A stretch of DNA of 64,000 bases from an uncultured Collinsella sp. (GCA_934667065.1 CAKULD010000001.1:310001-374000); one strand, 5' to 3'; numbered from the stretch's first letter, positions 27,994-36,656 are shown. Numbers and translations are program-made. Notes: generated by a model not told the origin, from the sequence alone.

Positions 27994-28557
27994 TTGGATA
28001 GCTCGGATTATAGAGAGCGGCTACGCGGACAGATTGAGGAATCTTACGGTAAGCTGTCGTACACATATCAAACGCAACAGGAAGCGGCGACTCTTAAACG
28101 AACGATGGCCAATTGTATTTCCAACGGCCAGATATTTTTAACTGCGGTTTCAACTTGTGGACTTATTACCGTCTTATTTGGTCAAGGTGGTAATGGGGCT
28201 ATCGTTGCTGCCATAGCTTCAGCCATAGCGCTCGCTATTAATTTGTATGCCCGAGGTACTAAACTGCCCGAAGAGGCTGAAGGTCACGTGTGTTGCGCTA
28301 ATCGACTCTGGGCTGTTCTTCAGGACTATGAGTCGTTGCTTACGGATTTTGATGACCTTGAAGTTGGAGAAATCCGTAGGTGCCGCGACTTGTTCATTGA
28401 AAATCAAGCTGAGATATACGCAGAGGCGCCAAGGACGAGCAATAGGGCGTACAAGAAGGCCCGCAAAAGGCTCAAGAACGGACATCAATCTTTTGAGCCG
28501 GGGGAGATTGACAAATTGTTGCCGTCGCGCCTGCGCAGCCATGCCCGTGAGGAATAG
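27994..28557 (+). CDS. SLATT-domain two-helix membrane effector of CBASS
   Basis: 187 aa, TTG start with a perfect GGAGG 27984-27988. The N-terminal amphipathic region (5-40) leads into two hydrophobic helices (about 46-62 and 68-86). A long cytoplasmic helical tail ending in basic residues follows. This is the SLATT layout, in which the messenger made by the CD-NTase is thought to open a membrane-damaging pore. No ubiquitin-like or TRIP13 accessory genes follow, so this would be a two-gene (type I) system. A terminator lies at 28579. Confidence 0.8.
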   Translation: MDSSDYRERLRGQIEESYGKLSYTYQTQQEAATLKRTMANCISNGQIFLTAVSTCGLITVLFGQGGNGAIVAAIASAIALAINLYARGTKLPEEAEGHVCCANRLWAVLQDYESLLTDFDDLEVGEIRRCRDLFIENQAEIYAEAPRTSNRAYKKARKRLKNGHQSFEPGEIDKLLPSRLRSHAREE

Positions 28558-28578
28558 CGTGCCTTTTGTTGGGCTGTT

Positions 28579-28606
28579 AGGGCTGGGACGTTTCCCAGCC
28601 CTTTTG
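28579..28606 (+). terminator. Terminator after the CBASS-like pair
   Basis: Perfect 10-bp stem AGGGCTGGGA/TCCCAGCCCT (28579-28588 with 28593-28602), then TTTG. Confidence 0.8.
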
Positions 28607-28646
28607 ATATTAGACGATCTTGTTGGTGCGTTAGCTTGAGATGATT

Positions 28647-30014
28647 TTACTCGCTTACCGACGGTGGGGTCAGGCGCTGGAACAGCTCTTTATTGTGTGG
28701 CGATATGTAATAAATCTTTCTGTCTAGTTCTTGAATGCGCGGATCGGTGCCGTCTATGTCGTATATTGCGGCGCAAACGTCTTCAACAAATCGGCTTCGC
28801 CTGCTTTCGGTTTCTTGTTGATAGGGAAGCTCGTCTTTTCTTGTTCCCCATGCCTTTTCAACCGCCTCATCGAGAAGCTCAACGAATAGTCTGCTGTGGC
28901 TAGCGAGTTCGTACACTGAAGAATAGTCAACTCCTGTTTTAACTTCATGCCAGGCAAGCGGATCATAGTAGGCTAGAACAGTTATCGCAGGGAGGAGGCA
29001 CTGGTATGGAAAATACTGAGTCCGGGTATTTCCAAAACTTTCTCTGTGGTGATTAATGTAATCCAAAAGATTTGTTATGGGTTCGGCAAGCCTGTTGCAG
29101 GCTCTTAGTGAAGCTTGCTTGTAGTTGAGCAGATCGATGGTTATATCCACGAAGTTATATCCATCCAATGTATTGACGCCCTTATACAGAAAGTAATCGG
29201 CCGGCTTGATCGGATCTAGCTCGAGGCGTTTGTCGTAAAAGCGCTCGAGGTATTTTCTCCCTTCGAAGCTTGGGCCATATACGCCCTGGAGGGAATGTGC
29301 GAGCTGCGTAATGTCGGTCGAATAAACCACAACGATATTCTCTTGCTGAAACAGGGTTTTGGTCTGCTCAAGTACCTTTATGGCAAATTCGGGCCGACAA
29401 CGGTCGAGTTCATCGATAAAGATGATGGCTCGATTGGCTACTTCGGGTAGATTGGTCTTAATGAGTTCGTCAATTTTGCCACGGAGCTCTTTCTCATTTT
29501 TGTACTGTTCGAGAAAATCGATGCCGCTGAAATTATCAATGACACCATTAATGTCACCGCCATATCCAATAAAGGAAGCGGCGGCTTCTATAGCGCCAAT
29601 GATTCCTTTTCTGAAATTCTCCCCACCCTTAACGCTCTTCTCGTCTGTAGCGCTAGCGATAGAGGCCAATATGGGCAGGATTGGATTGTCAAAATGGTCG
29701 TCTTCCCATGCGTTGAAATAAATGGGAAGGCATGGCTTCTTGAAGAGTTCCTCGGCGATATTTCCAAATATCGCGTTTGTCTTTGCACGGTCCTGGTTAA
29801 GCGTCGGATTCGCCATTTGAAGGGCTCTTGCTGTTTGCTTTACAAAGAACGTCTTTCCGGAGCCCCAGGGCGCATCAATTACAAACGTATATGGTGGCTC
29901 AACCGCAAGTAGCATTTTTAAGAAGTTCTCGACTTCTCTCTTGCGGTGAAGGGTGTCCTCGGTAAGCGCGTTGTCAATTGCTTCCGGTGTGGGTTCCTCG
30001 TCGACTCGTTTCAT
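28647..30014 (-). CDS. KAP-family P-loop NTPase
   Basis: 455 aa. Walker A is APWGSGKTFF (51-55 GSGKT) and Walker B is AIIFIDELDRCRP (Asp201, Glu202), the KAP family pattern. The N-terminal YFNAWEDDH segment is also typical (usual form FNAWxY/E). Many KAP proteins have membrane helices inserted between the Walker motifs. Here a moderately hydrophobic stretch at 138-152 is the only candidate. KAP NTPases are often found in defence islands. No partner gene is on the same strand, so it may work alone. ATG 30014 has AAGAAGG upstream. Confidence 0.83.
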   Translation of the reverse strand: MKRVDEEPTPEAIDNALTEDTLHRKREVENFLKMLLAVEPPYTFVIDAPWGSGKTFFVKQTARALQMANPTLNQDRAKTNAIFGNIAEELFKKPCLPIYFNAWEDDHFDNPILPILASIASATDEKSVKGGENFRKGIIGAIEAAASFIGYGGDINGVIDNFSGIDFLEQYKNEKELRGKIDELIKTNLPEVANRAIIFIDELDRCRPEFAIKVLEQTKTLFQQENIVVVYSTDITQLAHSLQGVYGPSFEGRKYLERFYDKRLELDPIKPADYFLYKGVNTLDGYNFVDITIDLLNYKQASLRACNRLAEPITNLLDYINHHRESFGNTRTQYFPYQCLLPAITVLAYYDPLAWHEVKTGVDYSSVYELASHSRLFVELLDEAVEKAWGTRKDELPYQQETESRRSRFVEDVCAAIYDIDGTDPRIQELDRKIYYISPHNKELFQRLTPPSVSE

Positions 30015-30187
30015 GGTGGCTGCCTTCTTTCGGTGGGCTGAGATTTCGTTTCGGGTTGTATATTTCAGTTCGGGGGCTGATATATCTCCGTAATTCCACT
30101 TGCATTTATGTGTTTTACCCTACGAAAGATTGCCATTAGCGGGAAGTAAAATAGCTTCAAAGATTCTTGGTTGATGGGGTGGTTTAG

Positions 30188-30922
30188 ATGTCGCTTTCAA
30201 TGAGTCAAATACACTGGGATTACTTTATTTTGCTCGAGGAAGATGTCATTCGAATATTGCATTACATCGAGCCTGTCGAAGCGAACTACGGCACATATGG
30301 GGCTGAGCTCGTCAAGGTCTACCTCTCGATTTGTTCTGAGATCGATGTCGCCTTTAAAGATCTAGATCACCTTGTTAGGTGTTACGAGGATGCCGATTGG
30401 GGTGCGGTTAACAGCATTTCTGGGGCGCGTAAGATGGTCTACTCTCACTTTTCGGAGCAATTTCGTCTTAGCTGGGTTGCTATTGGTACAAGCGGAATCG
30501 TTATTAATCCCTGGGCAACTTGGTGGACAGATGATGGGGCCGAATCCGCCATGAATCCTGAATGGTGGGTTTCTTATAACAATGTCAAACATCATCGTTT
30601 AGATAGCTACGCCGAAGCTAATCTCTGGAACGTGCTCCAAGCGCTTTCCGGACTCTTCATCCTTCTTTCTTGCTTATATCGATATGAGTACGAGCATAAT
30701 TCGGAGGAGGCTCCCCACTATTTGCCGGCCCCACAGCGATTGGAGTTTTCGAGTCGAGGGATCGAAATCGGCTCGAGCGAGTCGACCTATGTTGTCGGTA
30801 CAGCTCTCTGTGTTTCTCCGGGCTTTCACGTTGATAAGCCGCTGCGGCTGACGTCTTCCGATGAGGGGGATATTCGTGATGACAGTGAACAAGGCGTGAG
30901 TTCGATTCGGGTGAATGCATGA
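30188..30922 (+). CDS. Conserved hypothetical protein with WWxxYNxxKHxR motif
   Basis: 244 aa. The N-terminal helical part (SQIHWDYFILLEEDVIRILHY onward) and the motif PEWWVSYNNVKHHR (about 123-136) recall a widespread family of unknown function. The conserved Asn/Lys/His/Arg cluster could be a HEPN-like nuclease or nucleotide-handling site, but I cannot confirm that. The C-terminal ~70 residues look low in structure. It is divergent from the KAP gene (173-base gap) and convergent with the AbiH-like gene. Confidence 0.6.
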   Translation: MSLSMSQIHWDYFILLEEDVIRILHYIEPVEANYGTYGAELVKVYLSICSEIDVAFKDLDHLVRCYEDADWGAVNSISGARKMVYSHFSEQFRLSWVAIGTSGIVINPWATWWTDDGAESAMNPEWWVSYNNVKHHRLDSYAEANLWNVLQALSGLFILLSCLYRYEYEHNSEEAPHYLPAPQRLEFSSRGIEIGSSESTYVVGTALCVSPGFHVDKPLRLTSSDEGDIRDDSEQGVSSIRVNA

Positions 30923-30969
30923 GCGTAATTGATTGCCAGCAATTGGCGAACCCGCTCCATTCTCGTAGC

Positions 30970-31131
30970 GTTCGGCCTTCTCAGGGTCGACGACTGGCTG
31001 CTGGACTAGCCTGACACGGAGCTCGGGTCCATGCGGACTCGATCATCGACAGGGCCGTGCGCAACGCGACCTGGGTCGACATGGACGAGGCAAACATGCG
31101 GCAGCGCCGCGAGGCGGACCGATGGCAATAA
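30970..31131 (+). pseudogene. Decayed IstB-like (IS21 helper ATPase) fragments
   Basis: A short GC-rich stretch in an AT-richer region. One frame reads LLRVDDWLLD (30977-31006), like the Walker B region of IstB. Another reads HADSIIDRAVRN then ATWVDMDEANMRQRR to a stop at 31129, like the IstB C-terminus. The fragments are out of frame with each other and lack the P-loop. This is interpreted as the scar of an IS21-type insertion. No terminal repeats were found. Confidence 0.5.
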
Positions 31132-31165
31132 AACGGCACCGGGTCCAGTGTCTGCCCCGGTGCCC
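31127..31165 (-). terminator. Terminator for the AbiH-like gene (minus strand)
   Basis: Perfect 9-bp stem GGCACCGGG/CCCGGTGCC (31135-31143 with 31156-31164). Read on the minus strand it is followed by GTTTTATT. It uses the same stem as the terminator at 26957. Confidence 0.65.
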
Positions 31166-31241
31166 AAGCGCAATATCGGCGGTGCTGATTCGTGATATTC
31201 AGCAGTGCTCAAGCGAGCAAATGTTCAGCCAGTGCCCTTTG

Positions 31242-32858
31242 CTATTTCATCAGGTCGTCGTATATGTCGGTTCCGGGGAAGGAGCGATCTTTTGCTCTCT
31301 GCATCGGCTTTGTCCAACTGACAACGCCCGTTCGTAAATCGAAGGCGCGGACTCTGTTGTTGTACACAAAGACTATTTCGTCATTTGTCATATAGATATG
31401 TTGCAACCTCCGGTTAATGAGGTCTTGATTCTGCGTTGGTTTCAGTCGCGCTATGAAAGTCCAGCCCTCACTGTTCTGGGAGAACAACAGAATGTTTTTG
31501 TAAATGTCGTTTAGCTTGACTATCAAGTGTGGTCCAAAAAATACCGCTTGGCTGACTTCGGCAGGCAAAATGATCTCAAAGACCGTGTGGCCTTCTTGTT
31601 CAATGACTAGGCCCTTGCCGCTTGCGATGGCCTTAACGTCCTTTCGTATATAGGCCACTGTCTTTTCCGGTGCGGTGGCTACTTGGCGTTCGGCCTCGGG
31701 CAGTTTGGTTGTATGGATGACATCCGTACGAAATACGCGGTAACTATCAAGATTAAGTCCCTTCGTCAAATTTTGAACGTTATTTAAATCCTTAAGGTCG
31801 TGAAGCCCAAAGAACCAACTAGCTTTTGGTACCGCTCGGTGCACTTCTTTGAAATAGTCCCAATCGACGGGGGACAGCGAATGCCCAATCACAACAACCT
31901 GCGTAGTCTCGGAGAGACTTTCGAAAAACTCATGATGTTCTTCAATTATCTCGCGACTGTCTTTGGTTAGGTCTTCATCGCATTCGCCTATCACTCTAAG
32001 TACGTTATCTTGTGCGACATCGATTGCGGCCTGCCTATAGCTGCGTGGTTCTCGGTGTTTCTCAGAAAGAGGCCATATCTCGGCATCTGGGCGATGCCCA
32101 AGGATCAGCTTCTCATGCTTGTTGACCCTGCAGCCGTGGATATAGCAGACTTCGTCCACATGGTAGAGTGATTGAATAAACTCGGTGTAGTTAAAGCTCA
32201 ACGCCTTTCCGCGTGGATTAATGAGCGCCTCAAGAGGCCGATCGTTAGTGCCCAACTTTAGTCTGTTCACCCATCTGCGGAAAGCCGGCGGCAGATCGGT
32301 TGCTATCGCTTCGATTGGGGTGGCTGCTGCGTCCACTGCCGCGTAGAAGTTCGCTGCGCTGTCTTCGTCATCGTAGAAGCCCATGCTTTCTAGCCACATG
32401 TCTACTAAATAACGACTTGCCATTGGGTCCAAGTTGATTTTGCCAAGTGATTCTTCGAAATCCGCCCAAATATCGTCGGGCGTCAGAGCGATTTCTAGCG
32501 CGTCGCGAAGGTAGTCGTTTCGTTTGAGGCTTTTGCCAAAATCGTAATAACTGGACTTTACTCCATGCATAAGGTCAAAGCCGTTGCCTATTACATAGAG
32601 GGTGCTGGAGCTAGAAGGGATTTCGGATAGCTCGATTAGGGCGAACTTTTTTAGCTCCTGCTCGAAAGTCTCCGTTTCTTCCTTGTGTCTCTCCTGCCAC
32701 TTTGCATTTGCTTCACGCTCGCGCTTCTCCGCCTGCTCTTTACGCCACGCCTTATGACAGATGGGGCAGAAGGTGTATTTCTTGGCATCTTGCCAAGGAA
32801 TAAGAATGAAGGGCCTGGAGCAGTCTTTGCAGATTTTCACGGTGGCATTTTTCGTCAT
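31242..32858 (-). CDS. AbiH-like phage abortive infection protein with N-terminal zinc ribbon
   Basis: 538 aa. A zinc ribbon (Cys10, Cys13, Cys31, Cys34) and a charged coiled-coil stretch (about 38-72) precede an AbiH-like domain. That domain begins VIGNGFDLMHGVKSSYYDF (90 onward). Further family features are SFNYTEFIQSLY, IHGCRVNKHEKLILGH and VVVIGHSLSPVDWDYF. The C-terminal ~130 residues look like beta-rich repeats (VFVYNNRVRAFDLRTGVVSW), possibly a partial propeller. AbiH proteins protect against phage by an unresolved mechanism. Start ATG 32858 has AAAGGA upstream. Confidence 0.8.
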   Translation of the reverse strand: MTKNATVKICKDCSRPFILIPWQDAKKYTFCPICHKAWRKEQAEKREREANAKWQERHKEETETFEQELKKFALIELSEIPSSSSTLYVIGNGFDLMHGVKSSYYDFGKSLKRNDYLRDALEIALTPDDIWADFEESLGKINLDPMASRYLVDMWLESMGFYDDEDSAANFYAAVDAAATPIEAIATDLPPAFRRWVNRLKLGTNDRPLEALINPRGKALSFNYTEFIQSLYHVDEVCYIHGCRVNKHEKLILGHRPDAEIWPLSEKHREPRSYRQAAIDVAQDNVLRVIGECDEDLTKDSREIIEEHHEFFESLSETTQVVVIGHSLSPVDWDYFKEVHRAVPKASWFFGLHDLKDLNNVQNLTKGLNLDSYRVFRTDVIHTTKLPEAERQVATAPEKTVAYIRKDVKAIASGKGLVIEQEGHTVFEIILPAEVSQAVFFGPHLIVKLNDIYKNILLFSQNSEGWTFIARLKPTQNQDLINRRLQHIYMTNDEIVFVYNNRVRAFDLRTGVVSWTKPMQRAKDRSFPGTDIYDDLMK

Positions 32859-32907
32859 ACGTTCCTTTCGGCTGGTGGGTTCCTAATAGTTCGGATAGCT
32901 TGTATGA

Positions 32908-32937
32908 GGGCACCGGGACGATAACACCCGATGCCCC
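32908..32937. terminator. Hairpin between the ietS-like and AbiH-like genes
   Basis: Stem GGGCACCGGG/CCCGATGCCC with one mismatch. No T-run follows on either strand, so termination is uncertain. It is related in sequence to the stems at 26957 and 31135. Confidence 0.4.
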
Positions 32938-32967
32938 CTTAATGCCTGGTGTTGTCTCTTTCGAAAG

Positions 32968-35208
32968 CTATTCAAACTCCACCTCAACCTGACTGTGCTC
33001 GTAAATCTTGAGCTCGTTATCAATTTCGACTCGTTCGACTATCCAGCCAATGGCGGAACACTGCCGCATGAACGAATCGATTCGGTTCTCACCTTTTAGA
33101 TTGTGGACGGTGACCACTACGCCAAAACGTTGCGGATCATGGGATCCTCTTTGATACCGCGATGACTTGCGAATCATCATGCCCCACATTGGGTTGGCAT
33201 ACACTTTTTTGGGCTTACTGCGGCTGGTTAGCGGTTCCGCTATGTGTTTGACGTTATCCCACTTGCGCAGCTTTTTTCGAGCCTTCTCTTCATCGGTTGT
33301 GCAGTCTTCCTCGCCTTGGTTGTTGGGCAGTAGGGATTTGATCCGTCCATCATTGCCAATGCGACCAAAATGCAAGTCGAGCTCGGTGTCCGTATAGTCG
33401 ACGCCCTGGTTTCTGTTGCATTTAGGGAAGTAGCACAGAGTCGCCCTCGCTACAGACGGGTAGGATGTGCCTGAAACGGGAATAGGAAAGTTGAAGTTGT
33501 AATTCTCGCGTTCGGTAGCCACGCCGCTGAGCATGAATCGAATTTCGTCGTTGCTGGTTTCGAGGATCTTCTCAATTTGAACGGGAACGATGCCGTAGCC
33601 GAGGCGATCCATATCTCCGGGGGTTGTCCATGCGCATGCTGCATCGATTAGCAGCGCCTTGGCAAGTTCGCAGCTCAGGTGCATTTTATAAATGAGATAG
33701 GCAGCTTTTCTCGCAATTAACGGAGCTGCATAAGAGGTGCCGACAGCCGGATATGCTCCGGTTCCGCAGCAGGCAGTGATTGGATCGTTCTTTTCTCCTC
33801 CGTAATACGCCAGATCTGGTTTGTGGTGAAAGCTCAAGACTGGACCTCTTCTTGTGTAGGACGCTGGCTCGTTGTTTCGATTGACGGCGTTGACGACGAG
33901 GGCATTAATAGAGTCCGCTGGGGAACCGAGATATGTGGGCTTACCCTCTTCCTGGTTAGTGCCGGCAACAACAAAGAGAACGTCGTATTTTTGCTGCAGT
34001 TTGTCCAGCAGGGCCGCTTCGGGCGAGATGGAGTTTCGAGACACCTCCTCCATTGATCCCAGAGAAATGTTCCAAACTTTAATGTCTTGGTTTTCGGCAA
34101 CGATGCGCTCAATGTGTTTCATTACCGCAAATGAGCTGAACTTGCCTGCGGTTGCAACTCCAAAATGTCGAACCCTAAAGTGGCCACAATGGTCGTCTAG
34201 GGATGGGTTTTGTGCCTGGACGTCAACGATTAGAGAGCTTACGCAGGTGCCATGTCGATAATCGCCTGCAGTGGGATTGATGCCTTCGGGTAAGCAGCTT
34301 CTGTAGTCCACCCAGTTGCTGAAGTAAGGTGGGCATTTCTCTTCAAATGGAGTGTCGATTACGCCGATAATGGGCTCGTCAGCGGGATATTCAGGGAGAC
34401 TGCTGATGGCGGGGGAGGCCGAGCCTTCGTCATTCATGGGGGCGTAGCTGGACAGATCAATTACTGACATGGCTACAAGGTAAGGGGCGCGTTCGAGCAA
34501 CGTGCGATATTCTGTCTTAGTTAATAGAACGCTGTTCTCTAAGAGGTTTGCAGGGGATACATCAATGTTCAACTCCTCAAATAGATCCTGTAGGTTCCTC
34601 TCCGTTTCAAACAGCGTAACGATTGCGTTCTCGTCGGTAGCCGCCGGTGGCGTGCCTATTCTAAATTCATTGACGTAATAGGAATCGCGTATGAGTTGCG
34701 CAAAGCCCGATCGGGTGAGCGTGTTTGAAATGGCAGGATTCCATTTTTGCTTGAGATCGTCGTTTTTAACTAGATCGATCATCTTGTCTGCGTTCATCAG
34801 TCCATCAAAATGATCGATTACGATTCGCTCGCATTCTCGTAGCCTATCAATGGTAGACCGGATGGTCGCCTCGGGCACGTAATGGGTCATCAGGTGCCTT
34901 GGATGGTTCCCGTCAAAATCGAGGTAACGGGCACCGCGGATGGACAATTCTGGTTCATTGTCTTTTCCGCCATTTAGCATCTCTCTAATTCGGTTGCTCT
35001 TGGCTACAATCTGGCGGTATTCAACTGAGACCAAGATGTCCTCGATTATGGCATCTTTGGGCCATTTGCTCAGAACGGTTTCAAGGCTCATGCGGATGTG
35101 CGATATCTTCTCTGCGGTGACCGTGCCTTTAGCAGGGAGCGTCGCGGGGCCCGGTCGCGAGCCTCTTGCCGTTTGAAAATCGCCAGTGAGTCTAATTAAG
35201 CTGTTCAT
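32968..35208 (-). CDS. S8 (subtilisin-like) serine protease, IetS-like
   Basis: 746 aa. The catalytic triad is visible: Asp285 (IIGVIDTPF), His319 (HGTCVSSLIV) and Ser492 (GTSYAAPLIA). No signal peptide is seen, so it should act in the cytoplasm. A ~270-residue N-terminal region and a ~190-residue C-terminal region flank the protease domain. It is encoded 3 bases after an AAA ATPase gene, whose 3' end carries its ribosome binding site (AAGGAG). That pairing matches ietAS, a subtilase/ATPase module known both as a toxin-antitoxin-like plasmid element and as an anti-phage system. The protease would be the toxic part. Confidence 0.85.
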   Translation of the reverse strand: MNSLIRLTGDFQTARGSRPGPATLPAKGTVTAEKISHIRMSLETVLSKWPKDAIIEDILVSVEYRQIVAKSNRIREMLNGGKDNEPELSIRGARYLDFDGNHPRHLMTHYVPEATIRSTIDRLRECERIVIDHFDGLMNADKMIDLVKNDDLKQKWNPAISNTLTRSGFAQLIRDSYYVNEFRIGTPPAATDENAIVTLFETERNLQDLFEELNIDVSPANLLENSVLLTKTEYRTLLERAPYLVAMSVIDLSSYAPMNDEGSASPAISSLPEYPADEPIIGVIDTPFEEKCPPYFSNWVDYRSCLPEGINPTAGDYRHGTCVSSLIVDVQAQNPSLDDHCGHFRVRHFGVATAGKFSSFAVMKHIERIVAENQDIKVWNISLGSMEEVSRNSISPEAALLDKLQQKYDVLFVVAGTNQEEGKPTYLGSPADSINALVVNAVNRNNEPASYTRRGPVLSFHHKPDLAYYGGEKNDPITACCGTGAYPAVGTSYAAPLIARKAAYLIYKMHLSCELAKALLIDAACAWTTPGDMDRLGYGIVPVQIEKILETSNDEIRFMLSGVATERENYNFNFPIPVSGTSYPSVARATLCYFPKCNRNQGVDYTDTELDLHFGRIGNDGRIKSLLPNNQGEEDCTTDEEKARKKLRKWDNVKHIAEPLTSRSKPKKVYANPMWGMMIRKSSRYQRGSHDPQRFGVVVTVHNLKGENRIDSFMRQCSAIGWIVERVEIDNELKIYEHSQVEVEFE

Positions 35209-35211
35209 GAG

Positions 35212-36243
35212 CTACTCCTTTAGGGCTCGTGCAATGGTGCTTCGTGAAATACCTGTCAAAACTTCCATTTCTCTCAAAGTGAAACCTTGGGATTTAAGCA
35301 GCTCGAGTGAATCAGGCTCATATCCATGGAGACGCTGATACAGCTTGCGGAGATAGTCGTTTGGGTTAAGTGGGTCACTAAACGCGACAGAGGTCTTAAT
35401 GAGATTTTTGAGCGTGCCGGGCCAGGGCAGCTCCGGACAACTCTGCAGTACCTTTTTTAGGGTTCGAGAGTCGTTCTTGATTGCCTGATTGTTTTTGGTC
35501 AGATTCTTTGCGATTGATTCGCCGATTTCAACGAGATCGTCATGGGTGTATCTATTAAAGTCGATCTGCACATCGAAACGCCTGGCGAGCGCGGGGTCTA
35601 GTTTGTCGTAGAGGTTCGTTGTTGCGATGATGGCGGATCGCGTGTTCAGCTTGTCGAACTCTTTTAAGAGGGCGCTTGTGGCTCGCCCCATTTCACGGAC
35701 GTCGTTCTGGTTAATTCTATCTAGGGCTATTGCATCGATTTCGTCGAACAGGACAATGGCGCCGTCGCCGATATTGTGTATTTCTTGGAAGACCTTTGCA
35801 ATATTTTTGGCTGTCTCTCCAAGCTTGCTATCAATAATTTGGTTGAAATCGACGGCATATAGTTGGTAGCCAAGTATTCGCGCTATTTGTTTCGTTGCTT
35901 CGGTCTTGCCAGTTCCTGACGCACCGTAAAAGAGAACAGTGTTTATGCCTGAATCTCTAGACAACGCATTGAGTAGCCCCTGGATATCGTTTGCGATAGC
36001 CTGGGGAAGGGGCAGTGAGGTGTTGTTGCTGATTACCTTTTCTAAGAAGTCATACTCCTGTTCCGTGACTTCTTGCGGTACAAATGTTCGCGTTCTGGCA
36101 ATGAGGGCCATGATGTAGCTTGCAAGCTCGGGTTGCCCGGACGTTTCGAAATCTTTCGCAATAATTGTGGCTGCGTTGTTAAAAGCGATATCGTCGTGTT
36201 CCGAATGCGCTCGGATCAAATCGATAATGTCTGATCTCTTCAT
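35212..36243 (-). CDS. AAA ATPase, IetA-like, with C-terminal helix-turn-helix
   Basis: 343 aa from ATG 36243, with GAGGAG upstream. Walker A is GASGTGKT (107-114), Walker B LFDEID (165-170), and the arginine pair RRF at 221-223 can serve as arginine finger. These are hallmarks of classical AAA proteins related to the IetA/ClpX-regulator group. The last ~25 residues (FTLREMEVLTGISRSTIARALKE) read as a helix-turn-helix, suggesting autoregulation or DNA contact. It precedes and is coupled to the subtilase gene, and would restrain or deliver substrates to it. Confidence 0.85.
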   Translation of the reverse strand: MKRSDIIDLIRAHSEHDDIAFNNAATIIAKDFETSGQPELASYIMALIARTRTFVPQEVTEQEYDFLEKVISNNTSLPLPQAIANDIQGLLNALSRDSGINTVLFYGASGTGKTEATKQIARILGYQLYAVDFNQIIDSKLGETAKNIAKVFQEIHNIGDGAIVLFDEIDAIALDRINQNDVREMGRATSALLKEFDKLNTRSAIIATTNLYDKLDPALARRFDVQIDFNRYTHDDLVEIGESIAKNLTKNNQAIKNDSRTLKKVLQSCPELPWPGTLKNLIKTSVAFSDPLNPNDYLRKLYQRLHGYEPDSLELLKSQGFTLREMEVLTGISRSTIARALKE

Positions 36244-36265
36244 GCGTGCTCCTCTCTTTACCCAT

Positions 36266-36294
36266 ATTGTAAGAGACAGACTGAGACAAAGCAA
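36266..36294 (-). promoter_or_regulatory. Predicted ietAS-like operon promoter
   Basis: On the minus strand: TTGCTT (36294-36289), 17 bases, TACAAT (36271-36266), 23 bases upstream of the ATPase start codon. Confidence 0.6.
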
Positions 36295-36373
36295 CAGATT
36301 AATAAACATTGTTGCAACGGAGTATGCTAGGATTGAGCCGTCTAGATTTTAACTATATTCGATTGGAGGTGAG

Positions 36374-36505
36374 ATGATGGCTACCCACCATGGAGGTAAG
36401 GTCGGCGCTGCTGCTAAGACGCTCGCGAGCTCCTCGACGAGCAAAGCTGCGAAGACTGCGGCTGCGAAGACTCTGGTTAAGCACCAGATTGCTAAGCATC
36501 GCTAG
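36374..36505 (+). CDS. Unannotated small basic protein, 43 aa
   Basis: ATG 36374 or 36377, preceded by a perfect GGAGGTGA. The translation begins MATHHGGKVGAAAK and is rich in Ala, Lys, Ser and Thr, ending VKHQIAKHR. It is divergent from the ietAS-like operon and is followed 40 bases later by another small ORF with an equally strong ribosome binding site. The composition suggests a nucleic-acid-binding or membrane-active peptide. No homologue is recalled with confidence. Confidence 0.5.
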   Translation: MMATHHGGKVGAAAKTLASSSTSKAAKTAAAKTLVKHQIAKHR

Positions 36506-36545
36506 TTTGCGAGCAAAGCGTGATGGAACAGTGGGGAGGTGAAAT

Positions 36546-36656
36546 ATGGCTTTGAAGGCGATTCGCGTAAAGAATCCGAACTGCCGCATTGACCCAACGG
36601 TTGCGGTCAGGAAAATCGGGGAGACAACGAAGTCCTTAATGGAAAAGCTTCGCTAG
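36546..36656 (+). CDS. Unannotated small basic protein, 36 aa
   Basis: ATG 36546 with GGGGAGGTG upstream. It reads MALKAIRVKNPNCRIDPTVA onward and ends in MEKLR. It lies directly after the 43-aa ORF and ends inside a terminator hairpin, as expected for the last gene of a tiny operon. Confidence 0.5.
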   Translation: MALKAIRVKNPNCRIDPTVAVRKIGETTKSLMEKLR

